Assembly: GCA_964482205.1 (NCBI GenBank)
Contig: CAYZWI010000005.1
Location: 124,001-188,000, forward strand
Source of the DNA: JAZDGX01 sp964482205
GTDB lineage: Bacteria; Eisenbacteria; RBG-16-71-46; CAIMUX01; WJJG01
DNA: 64,000 nt
Direction: 5' to 3'
A model generated the notes under the pieces. It did not search any database and was not told where the DNA came from. It saw only the letters and a program-made list of their open reading frames with translations. Every line of letters begins with the position of its first letter. The stretch's first letter is position 1. The translations under genes and the position numbers were made by a program. Positions 24,501 to 32,331 of this stretch are shown here, one piece after another.

Positions 24501-26501
24501 CTACTTGATATAGCCCAGCGACCGCATGCCTTCGATCACTTCCGGATCCGCGATCGTCTCGATGTCGCCCAAGGTCGATTGATTGAGCTGCGCGATCGTG
24601 CCCTGCAGGAGTCCGCGCAGCGCGGCGAGCGTGTCCGGCTGCATGGCGGCGAGATTGGTTCTCTCTCCCGGGTCGGAGCGAAGGTCGAACAGTTCCCAGT
24701 TGGGGTCGCTCAGCGAACCGCTCTGAATGATCTTCCAATCCCTCTGACGCAGGGTAAAGAGGTGCGGAGGAGATTCGGCCAGAACTGGGCTGCTTCCGTC
24801 CGTGCGCACGCTCGCGGTCGATCCGCTCGCGTCCATATCGCCGGATGTCGTGTCGCGCAGGTGCTGTCCTGCTGCGACCGTAGTACTGCCGAGATCATCT
24901 TCCATCCCATTGGCGAACCATTCGCGCGGCAGCTCGCGCCCTTGATGCATCGGCGGCGCATCGAGTCCTGCGCGCAGGCAAAGCGTGCGCAAGAGATCGA
25001 GAATGGAAATGGGCGCAGCGATCGGCTGTCCGCCCGCCACGCCGCCCGGAGGGCGCCACGCGAGCGGACACCCGATCAATTCCTCGTGGATCCCTTCCGC
25101 ATGGCTCCATCCCGAATGATCACCGAATTGCTCTCCGTGATCGTTGCAGAAGATGATGTGCGCGCGATCCAGCTCTCCGGAGGCACGCAGTTGATCCAGC
25201 AGCGCTCCCACGCGGCGATCCGCTTCATGAATGTCCGCATCGTAGTTGACGATCATGCCTTCGCGGTCGGAGTCGCTCACTTGAGGCAAGCGGGAGAGGC
25301 ATCCCCAGTCGTGGCAGTCCCCGTCACCCGGCTCGCGGTAGTCCTGGAACATGGGAGGGTTGCGCGGACCCGGAGGAGCGCCCGGAGCCACCGCCTCGCG
25401 ATCGCTTGCCGGCGCATCGTAGGGAGCGTGCGGCTCGAGGTAGTGAAGGTACGCGAATCGCGGCCGGCCTTCGTTCTTCTTCATCCAGGCGAGCATCCGG
25501 CGATTGAGTTCCCAGCCCACATGCGAATACGCGGGACGGCGCAAGCGCGTGACGATGCGCTCGAACGCGAGGCGTTGCTCGCGGCACCACCAAGGCGGCG
25601 GAGCGGGAACGAAGGTCTGGAAGCCGCGCGAGTAGCCGTTGCTGCCCGCGAGAGTCTGGTTGGCGACGAACGCGCCGGTGCGATAGCCATAGCCGCGAAA
25701 ATGCTCGGCGAGCAGAGGAGCGTCGTCCGGCAGGCGCGAGAGCGCCGTGTAGACGCGATGAGAACTGGGATAGAGGCCCGTGAAGAGGCTCGCGACGCTG
25801 GGAACGGTGGAGACGCTCGGCGTCCAGGCGTTCGTGAAGACGCGGCTCTCGCGCATGAAGGCGTCGATGTTCGGAGTCGTGGGCCGATCGTATCCGAAGA
25901 AGGAGACATGATCGCGGCGCAACGCGTCGACGAGGATGACGATGACATCCGGACGCGCGAGCGTGTCGGCTCCGGGGTGGATTTGCACGCGCGGCTCGTG
26001 AGAACGGGCGCGCCAGACGAAGCCGATGTTCAGCAAAGCGGTTGCTATAGCAAGCACGACACCGGTGGTTGCGAAGGCGCTGCGGGCGAGTCGATCCCAG
26101 GAGATCGCCTTCGAGATGCGGCGCAGAAGAACGGCGGGGATCAGTCCCACGATCAGACCCAGCGCAACCACGCCGGCGGCGGCCAGTTTCCCGGCCGGCT
26201 GAGCGAACGATGGGAAAAGGTCGACGGAGACGATCCGGTATGCGAGCGCCGTCCCGCCTTCGAACGCCCCGGCGGCCGCGAGAGCGAGGAAGACGAATGT
26301 GCGTGCGTCGGCTTTCCAGGCGATCAAGCGCACGAGGAGAACGACAACGAGAAGGAGGACGAGGTGCAGGTCGATCGCATGAAGCAAGTCGCCGAGATTC
26401 ATGCCGGGCGCAGCCAGCCACGCCTCGAGCGTGCCGACAAGGATGCCGAGCAACGCGGCCAGAACGAAACCGATTCCGAATGCCCGCCAGCGGGATGGCA
26501 T
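24501..26501 (-). CDS. membrane-anchored sulfatase-fold protein
   Basis: A 666-residue protein: four or five membrane segments (about 8-170), then a sulfatase-fold domain. The metal site VIVILVDALRRDHVSFFGYD is clear (near residue 188). In the position where sulfatases have the Cys/Ser converted to formylglycine, this protein reads STVPSVASLFTG, with Thr near residue 231 and no CxPxR. That layout resembles phosphotransferases of the same superfamily (LtaS-like), so it may act on phospho- and not sulfo-esters. IIFCNDHGEQFGDH supplies the second metal site. ATG at 26501 is preceded by GAGGAG. The gene converges with selB, 12 bp apart. Confidence 0.8.
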   Translation of the reverse strand: MPSRWRAFGIGFVLAALLGILVGTLEAWLAAPGMNLGDLLHAIDLHLVLLLVVVLLVRLIAWKADARTFVFLALAAAGAFEGGTALAYRIVSVDLFPSFAQPAGKLAAAGVVALGLIVGLIPAVLLRRISKAISWDRLARSAFATTGVVLAIATALLNIGFVWRARSHEPRVQIHPGADTLARPDVIVILVDALRRDHVSFFGYDRPTTPNIDAFMRESRVFTNAWTPSVSTVPSVASLFTGLYPSSHRVYTALSRLPDDAPLLAEHFRGYGYRTGAFVANQTLAGSNGYSRGFQTFVPAPPPWWCREQRLAFERIVTRLRRPAYSHVGWELNRRMLAWMKKNEGRPRFAYLHYLEPHAPYDAPASDREAVAPGAPPGPRNPPMFQDYREPGDGDCHDWGCLSRLPQVSDSDREGMIVNYDADIHEADRRVGALLDQLRASGELDRAHIIFCNDHGEQFGDHSGWSHAEGIHEELIGCPLAWRPPGGVAGGQPIAAPISILDLLRTLCLRAGLDAPPMHQGRELPREWFANGMEDDLGSTTVAAGQHLRDTTSGDMDASGSTASVRTDGSSPVLAESPPHLFTLRQRDWKIIQSGSLSDPNWELFDLRSDPGERTNLAAMQPDTLAALRGLLQGTIAQLNQSTLGDIETIADPEVIEGMRSLGYIK

Positions 26502-27068
26502 GACTGCGTCTCCTCGATTGCGGGCGAACATACCGGGCGCAAGCGGGCGGCACAACTTCGAGGCTGCGCACCCGCGCACGGGGGCGGGCCTCGTGCGCGG
26601 AGTATGGTCGCCGGGACCGGAAGGCTTCCGCGGGGACGGCGCGCGCTCAAGACAGTTCGGGCAGGGGGCGCGCGCCTCGTACGCTCGGCGTGCTGAACAC
26701 CTGTAGCTCCTGAAGGCCGGGGCGTTCACGCCTCGCTTACGCCCCGCGGGGAAGCCTTCCGGTCCCGGCTCCCTCATCGGCGCAGGCCTGATTCCTCGAG
26801 CGCAGTGGATCGCGATCCGTTGCGCATGGGGTGCAATGTGAGCGCGTGGCGCATGCGTGATTGCCGTCACGCCTCGCTTGCGCCTCGCTGGTGAGCCTTC
26901 CGATGCGGCTACCTGGATCCGGGAAGCGCGTGCGCATTCTTGAGTGCGGGTCGCGATCGTTGCGCCGCAAGCCGGCGTTGCCGGCCGCTCCAACTATTGC
27001 GCTTCGCGCAAGTCGCGCGCTCTATCGCGGTCTCCGGCTTTCCATCGCCTGACGGCGCCCGATTCGTG
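26502..27068. other. 567-bp gap with inverted and direct repeats
   Basis: No gene is convincing; frames here are shadows or low complexity. It contains a perfect 20-bp inverted repeat (separate entry) and an imperfect direct repeat: TCACGCCTCGCTTACGCC near 26727 and TCACGCCTCGCTTGCGCC near 26868, each followed by a GAAGCCTTCCG/GAGCCTTCCG core. Confidence 0.55.
26610..26769. repeat. perfect 20-bp inverted repeat flanking 120 bp
   Basis: Positions 26610-26629 (starting GCCGGGACCGG) and 26750-26769 (ending CCGGTCCCGGC) are exact reverse complements, separated by 120 bp. No frame inside looks coding and no target-site duplication is obvious, so a small non-autonomous element is possible but unproven. 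Confidence 0.75.
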
Positions 27069-28397
27069 TCATCGCACGATGAGCAATCGCCTGGTCGCGG
27101 TTCTTTCCGTCGTCGACACTCGAAGCAAGTAGACACCTGCCGAAACCGGCAAGCCTGCCATGTCGCGCCCATCCCATAGAAGCTCATGCGTCGTCGCTGG
27201 ACTGGTGCCGGGGCGAAGTGTCCAAACCAGCCGTCCCTGGAGATCGTGGACGCTCACAATGGGCGATGCTTCCGGCGGCAATTCGAGCCGGATGGAAGTC
27301 TGCGTCGTGAACGGATTGGGATTCACCGTCAAGAAGCGTTCGAGCGAGGAGGGCTCTTCCACCCACGCGCCCACTCCCGACTGCAGACCCAGGCTGTGCC
27401 ATCGTCCCGCGTCAATCGCCACGAAGCATTCGTTCGGATCGGGAGGAGTGCACTCGCCATAGTAGTTGTCTCCCCATCCCACAATCGATCCGTCGCGCTT
27501 CAGCCCGAGGGAGTGTCCCATGCCGCCCGAGACGGCCATGAAGTCGTTCTCGACCGGGACATCGCACTGGCCATACGAGTTTTCTCCCCATGCCACGACC
27601 GTTCCGTCCGCCTTGACGCCCAGGCTGTGGCTCGTGCCTGCCGCAATCGCCACGAAGCCGGAATTGGGGGCCGGCACATCGCATTGACCGTAGGCGTTGT
27701 CCCCCCATGCGACGATCGTGCTATCGGATCTCAGAGCGAGGCTGTGCCATTGGCCGGCCGCTATCGCCATGAAGCCGGCATTGGGAGAAGGAACCGCGCA
27801 CTGGCCATGCTGGTTGTCGCCCCACGCCACCATTTTTCGATCGCTCTTCAATCCCAGGCTGTGGCCCCAACCGGCCGAGATCGCGATGAAATCCGCGTTG
27901 GGGGCTGGAACATTCTGTTGGCCGAAGTAATTATCTCCCCAACTCACGATCGATCCGTTTCTCAGGAGACCCATGCTGTACATTTCGCCCGCCGACACGG
28001 CGACGAACCCCGTGTCGGGCGCTGGGACGCTGCACTGCCCGAGCCAGTCGTCCCCCCATGCCAGGATCACTCCGCTCCGTCGCAAGCCGAGGCTGTGGTA
28101 TCCACCGGCGCTGACGGCGATGAATTCCTCGTTCGGCTCGGGAGTCGTGCACTGCCCGTAATAATTGTCTCCCCACCCGAGAATCAGATCATCGCCCTGA
28201 GCTGTCGCAGGAATCATGAGAAGGCCAAACAGCAACCAGGCCGCGATGTGCGTTTTGGAAGCGCGCAGGGCATGCATGGAAAGGCCTGGCGCATCCAATT
28301 GCCCGCCGTAGCGCGCCGTGCTTCGTTCGAGATTGGCTCTGGCTGAGCGTTGGATGCGGGGGAGGTCCCAAGCGCGGAGAGAGGAGAAGAGTGCCAT
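27069..28397 (-). CDS. secreted RCC1-repeat protein with FlgD-like tail
   Basis: A 442-residue exported protein. Seven consecutive RCC1-type repeats of about 39 residues, of the form VAWGDNxxGQCxVPxPNxxF then AIxAGxxHSLGLxxDG, would close into a beta-propeller. They are followed by a linker and a FlgD-like Ig tail (VSVHDLQGRLVWTLRPG, WDGRDMAGLPVSAGVYLLRV). Export signal: hydrophobic AAWLLFGLLMIPATAQG. The ATG at 28397 has a perfect AAGGAGGT 6 nt upstream but gives a long N-region; Met 41 residues later (MHALRASKTH) would give a conventional signal peptide. RCC1 propellers are mainly protein-interaction folds; no enzyme function is implied. Confidence 0.85.
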   Translation of the reverse strand: MALFSSLRAWDLPRIQRSARANLERSTARYGGQLDAPGLSMHALRASKTHIAAWLLFGLLMIPATAQGDDLILGWGDNYYGQCTTPEPNEEFIAVSAGGYHSLGLRRSGVILAWGDDWLGQCSVPAPDTGFVAVSAGEMYSMGLLRNGSIVSWGDNYFGQQNVPAPNADFIAISAGWGHSLGLKSDRKMVAWGDNQHGQCAVPSPNAGFMAIAAGQWHSLALRSDSTIVAWGDNAYGQCDVPAPNSGFVAIAAGTSHSLGVKADGTVVAWGENSYGQCDVPVENDFMAVSGGMGHSLGLKRDGSIVGWGDNYYGECTPPDPNECFVAIDAGRWHSLGLQSGVGAWVEEPSSLERFLTVNPNPFTTQTSIRLELPPEASPIVSVHDLQGRLVWTLRPGTSPATTHELLWDGRDMAGLPVSAGVYLLRVSTTERTATRRLLIVR

Positions 28398-28420
28398 GGC
28401 TACACCTCCTTGCACGATTG

Positions 28421-28426
28421 ATAGTA
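28421..28426 (-). promoter_or_regulatory. putative -10 box (TACTAT) of the RCC1-repeat gene
   Basis: On the minus strand TACTAT lies 24 bp before the start codon, followed by CAAT. It is a match of moderate quality with no clear -35. Confidence 0.3.
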
Positions 28427-28579
28427 CTCGGGATGTACCTGAACAGCGGGATGATGATAGCAGATACGAAGCTGGTTGCACAGGAGCATCTGCCCGGGTG
28501 CGTTGGTTCGGCCGTGGCGACGGTGAGAGCATTCGGATGTGCGTTCAGATAAAGAGAAACCGAAGGAGCGGAACTCACC

Positions 28580-30610
28580 TCACGGCTCGCGTGGTTCGGC
28601 CATGATCACCTTCTCGCGCTGCACCAGGGCCAGGCCGGGAGCGCCCTTGCGCGGCTTTCGCACGAAGCGCTTCTCGGTGTAGACGACGGGGACCATGCGC
28701 GAGGTGCGCGCCTTGCTGAAGTAGGCGGCGATGGAAGCGGTGCGCGCGATGATGTCCTTGGGAGGATTGTCCTTTCGGCCGCCGCGGCGCAGCACCACAT
28801 GGCTTCCCGAGACGCCGCGCGCGTGAAACCAGAGATCGTCGGGACGCGCAAGATGATGGGTGAGCGCATCGTTCTCGCGATTCGAACGGCCGACGAGGAC
28901 GATCCAACCACCCGGCAGTTCAAAGCGGCGCGGGCGCACCGAGCCGTCCGAATCCTTTTCCGCGCGCGCTTGCTGATTCGGACGAGCGCTTGCGGATGAG
29001 ACCGTTTGCGCGCCTTGCCTTCCCGACGCGCCACGCGCTCTGCTCTCCAATGTCTTTGCGCCGCCCCCATCCGCGCGACCGCCGAACCGGCGGGACTCGT
29101 ATCCCTCCTGATCGATCGGCAGCGACAAGCGCAGCGTCTCTTCGCTCCAGGTCCGGACGAGGTTCGACCAACGCTTCTCGAGCCCCGGCTCGAGTGCGCG
29201 AGCCAAGGCTTTCGCCTCGCGAACGGGCTCTTCCAGATCGAGAACGACGCGCGCGCTCGTTGCGGCGGTTGCCGAAAGCGAATGAGGAACCGTGGGCGAC
29301 AGCTGGAGCAGGGAACGGAGCGGATGCCATGGGTCGGCGAGGGATGGGGACGAAAGCCACGCGGCCAAATGCGCGCGGAGACTTCTCGCCTGCCCCGCGC
29401 GCCGCTCCCTTTGCGGCAGTGCGCGCTCATATCGCGCCGCCTTCTTGAAGAGGCGCGCCGCGTTCTGGCTGAAGCTCAACTTCGGATCGAGCTCGATCTC
29501 GATTTGCGCGCCCGGATGGGCCGGATCGTCGATCGCGACTTGCTTCGCGCCCTTGGGGATCCTTCCTGAGTTCGCAAGCAACGCTTCCGCTTGCCGTCGA
29601 TGAAGAGCCGCGCTGGCCGCCTCCTTCGATTCGTGCGCAAGCCGTTGCTCCAGATTCCCCAGGTGCCGCTCTTCTCGCGTGAGGATCTGCCTGATCCTTC
29701 TCCGGTAAAGCGCATGCCGCGCGAGCATGATGGAGCATTCGCCCGCTTGCCTGGCCGCTTCCCATGAGGGCAGCGGCGCGGGCGACAGCGCGGATGCGCG
29801 CGACGGCGCGAGACGCATGGGAGAAAGGAAGACGATCGGCGCTTCCACTCCGGGTCGTACCGCACGAGACATGGCATAGAACCAGAAGAGCGTGGCCGAC
29901 GACCCGTTGCTTGTGGAAGTGGACGAAGAATGCGGCGGCCACGGCTCTTCATTCTCTGGTGAAGTTGTGCCATTGGGCGGCGCGGCGATGGATTCGTGGG
30001 AAATGCGCAGCCACACCTCGACCGGCCGGCCGGCTGGCTCCCGATAACGCTCACCCGGAGAACCGCGCCCCGTGGGTCCGGCATGAATGGTCGGCGGATA
30101 GCGCTGCTGGACGGTGCCCGCGCGATCCAGAACGAGAAGACGGCACGCATTCGGCAAAGGATCCAACACGAGCGCTGCCGCTTCGCCGCTGTCCGCTTCG
30201 GCGGAATCGAGATCGAAGCGCACGATCCTTCCCGAATCGCCCGCCGACACCCGCGCGATGGAAGCGCCGATCAGCCGCCGGCGCATCCAATCGGTGATCC
30301 CCGATGGAGGCGGCGCGCTCGCGCGCGCGATCTCGGAAAGCCAGAAGAGCGGCGTGGGTGCAAGCAGCAAGAGGTGCAGGTCACGCTTGCGATCGCCCGC
30401 CGTTCGAAGCTGCGAGGAAGTGGCCGATTGCGCGTCCGTTTGCACGGTTTGCGTCGGCGGCACGAGTTCGGGCCGCGGCCCCGCGATCGCGAGGGTGAGC
30501 ACGATCTCCTCGGTGCCCGAGGCGCGGGCATCGAGAATGCGCGCGCCTGGTGAAAGCTCTTCGGCGAGCAGGCGCACGAGGCGTTCGTGCAAAGATGGAG
30601 CGTCTTGCAT
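28580..30610 (-). CDS. rqcH: ribosome-associated quality control protein RqcH (NFACT family)
   Basis: A 676-residue NFACT protein. The C-terminal NFACT-R (DUF814) domain is clear: GGWIVLVGRSNRENDALTHH, ARPDDLWFHARGVSGSHVVL, KDIIARTASIAAYFSKA, VPVVYTEKRFVRKPRKGAPG. A central coiled-coil region (about 300-420) precedes it. RqcH binds stalled 50S-peptidyl-tRNA complexes and adds a C-terminal alanine tail as a degradation tag. The N-terminal domain is divergent, and a low-complexity linker (about 500-545) separates it from NFACT-R. The ATG at 30610 has only a weak ribosome binding site. The acyltransferase gene lies 69 bp upstream on the same strand. Confidence 0.88.
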   Translation of the reverse strand: MQDAPSLHERLVRLLAEELSPGARILDARASGTEEIVLTLAIAGPRPELVPPTQTVQTDAQSATSSQLRTAGDRKRDLHLLLLAPTPLFWLSEIARASAPPPSGITDWMRRRLIGASIARVSAGDSGRIVRFDLDSAEADSGEAAALVLDPLPNACRLLVLDRAGTVQQRYPPTIHAGPTGRGSPGERYREPAGRPVEVWLRISHESIAAPPNGTTSPENEEPWPPHSSSTSTSNGSSATLFWFYAMSRAVRPGVEAPIVFLSPMRLAPSRASALSPAPLPSWEAARQAGECSIMLARHALYRRRIRQILTREERHLGNLEQRLAHESKEAASAALHRRQAEALLANSGRIPKGAKQVAIDDPAHPGAQIEIELDPKLSFSQNAARLFKKAARYERALPQRERRAGQARSLRAHLAAWLSSPSLADPWHPLRSLLQLSPTVPHSLSATAATSARVVLDLEEPVREAKALARALEPGLEKRWSNLVRTWSEETLRLSLPIDQEGYESRRFGGRADGGGAKTLESRARGASGRQGAQTVSSASARPNQQARAEKDSDGSVRPRRFELPGGWIVLVGRSNRENDALTHHLARPDDLWFHARGVSGSHVVLRRGGRKDNPPKDIIARTASIAAYFSKARTSRMVPVVYTEKRFVRKPRKGAPGLALVQREKVIMAEPREP

Positions 30611-30679
30611 CTCGAATCCAGGGCAGTTCCTCGTATGGCCTTTCGCGACCGGTGCGCTCGTCCGCGCGCACTTCGAAAC

Positions 30680-31285
30680 TCAAACGGACGGGTCGAGAGG
30701 GCGCAGGCCGTCGCCTTCCTGTTGGAAGCGCCGCCCGCACGAGGGGCAATGAAGGCGCTCGTCCAAGGGATGCGCGCAGCGGCAGACCCATCCGATGTGG
30801 CGGGCGGGGTTACCCGCCACCAACGCATGGGCGGGCACGTCGCGCGTGACGACGGCGCCGGCGCCCACAAAGCACCACGGCCCGAGCGTGTGGCCGCACA
30901 CGACCGTCGCGTTCGCGCCCACGGACGCGCCTTCGCGCAACAGAGTGGGACGCCACTTCTCGGGACGGCCCTTGTAGTCGGGATGGCTGCGCGGAAAGGG
31001 ATCGTTCGTGAGGACCGCGTTCGGCCCGAGGAAGACGAAGTCCTCGCAAGTGACGAGGTCCCAGATGCAGACGCCGTTCTTGACGGTGACGTAATCGCCG
31101 AGGACCGCCTTGCCTTCCACATAGGCACCCTCGCCGATGTTGCAGTGGCGGCCGATCACGGCGCCCTTCATCACATGCGCGAAGGCCCAGATGCGGGTGC
31201 CCTCGCCGACGGTCTCCGAATCGTTGATCCCGCGTGGATGGACGAACACTTCTTCCAACCTTCCTCCCCGGCTGCTGCGTCTCAT
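30680..31285 (-). CDS. left-handed beta-helix N-acyltransferase (WbpD/WlbB-like)
   Basis: A 201-residue hexapeptide-repeat transferase. Turns such as GEGTRIWAFAHVMKGAVIGR and VGANATVVCGHTLGPWCFVG build the left-handed helix, and PGNPARHIGWVC-type ending is family typical (here VAGNPARHIGWVC). A short C-terminal zinc ribbon, CRC...CPSCGRRF, follows, as in WlbB-type acetyltransferases that modify nucleotide-linked amino sugars for surface polysaccharides. The conserved NDPFPRS loop supports that subfamily. It is divergent from the rhomboid gene; the ATG at 31285 has a weak ribosome binding site. Confidence 0.85.
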   Translation of the reverse strand: MRRSSRGGRLEEVFVHPRGINDSETVGEGTRIWAFAHVMKGAVIGRHCNIGEGAYVEGKAVLGDYVTVKNGVCIWDLVTCEDFVFLGPNAVLTNDPFPRSHPDYKGRPEKWRPTLLREGASVGANATVVCGHTLGPWCFVGAGAVVTRDVPAHALVAGNPARHIGWVCRCAHPLDERLHCPSCGRRFQQEGDGLRPLDPSV

Positions 31286-31395
31286 CGATCACTCAGCCTC
31301 GTGGTTTCCGCGGTGGCGCGTGCGCGCGCGCATGGTAGCATGCGCCCTTCGAGATTGCAGCCGCGCGAACGGAGACGGCGGATGCGGAGGCGGTC

Positions 31396-32331
31396 GTGGT
31401 CCGGGTCCGAATCGCAACACAGGAGCTTCGCTTTCCGGAAGCCGAGTGGGAGGCGCGGGTCGCTTCGGGCGCCGTGCCTCCCGATGCGCTTGTCTTCTCG
31501 CTCGAGCTCACGCGCGGCCTTTGGCGGCGGGCCGACGCGTTGCCGCTCTACGACTTCCATCGCCGCGGAGGCGAGGAGGAGCGCCGCGAGCAGGGCATTG
31601 AAGCGAGCGACGCGCGCCCGTTTCGAGACCTGCCCGAAGTCGTGCTCCCGCGCCGGGGGCTTTCGGGCACCGAGCTTCTGCTGGCCGTCAATCTGCTCGT
31701 CGCCCTCGCGTTCATGCTTCTTTGGCGCGAAGCGTACCGAGAGAATGTCTTCTCGCTGGCCACGGTGTTTCGGCGCCTCTTCGTGCGCGATCATGTGCCG
31801 GTGGGATTCGTCGCCACGCTCTTCATGCACGCGGGGTTGCAGCACCTGGGCGCGAACATGATCACCCTGCTGCCCGCGGGGGGATTCGTCGAGTATCTCT
31901 ACGGCCGCGGCCGCGTGCTGCTCATCTACCTGCTGGGCGGCATCGCGGGAGCGATCGTCTCGTACCTGGCGCGCAATGTCGGGCCGATGAGCGTGGGGGC
32001 CTCGGGCGCGGTATATGCGCTGATCGGCGCCTTCGCCGGCTTCAACCTGCGCCATTTCCGCCGCATGCCGCGCTGGAACCGATGGCGGGCGGCGCGCATC
32101 TACATTCCTCTGGTCGTCATCGCGACCCTGCCCTCGATCTTCGGCTTCGATTGGCGAGCGCACCTGGGCGGATTCGTGGGCGGCCTCGCGCTGGGTCTGG
32201 CGTTGCCCTTGCACGAACGCGGGCGCAAGCTGCTCATGCCGTCGCGGCCTGGGGGCGGCTTGTTTTTACGGTCGCGCAAACGCGGCGGGAAGGCATCTGG
32301 GGAAGGGACCAGCTTCGGAGGGGGAGCGTGA
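31396..32331 (+). CDS. rhomboid-family intramembrane serine protease
   Basis: A 311-residue rhomboid. The catalytic Ser is in SVGASGAVYALIGA and the catalytic His in WRAHLGGFVGGLALG; the conserved FMHAGLQHLGANM motif with its His and Asn is present. About six membrane segments run from residue 95 to 285. Residues 1-55 form a soluble extension resembling a GYF_2-like domain (LRFPEAEWEARVASGAVPPD). The enzyme cleaves membrane-protein substrates within the bilayer; the substrate is unknown. GTG start at 31396 with GGAGG 6 nt upstream. Its stop overlaps the guaA start (GTGA), so the two are translationally coupled. Confidence 0.9.
   Translation: MVRVRIATQELRFPEAEWEARVASGAVPPDALVFSLELTRGLWRRADALPLYDFHRRGGEEERREQGIEASDARPFRDLPEVVLPRRGLSGTELLLAVNLLVALAFMLLWREAYRENVFSLATVFRRLFVRDHVPVGFVATLFMHAGLQHLGANMITLLPAGGFVEYLYGRGRVLLIYLLGGIAGAIVSYLARNVGPMSVGASGAVYALIGAFAGFNLRHFRRMPRWNRWRAARIYIPLVVIATLPSIFGFDWRAHLGGFVGGLALGLALPLHERGRKLLMPSRPGGGLFLRSRKRGGKASGEGTSFGGGA

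Noticed and set aside
28580..30610. Fibronectin-binding adhesin
   Set aside because: The old FbpA name applies to this family, but the cytoplasmic NFACT-R domain and lack of a signal peptide fit RqcH.
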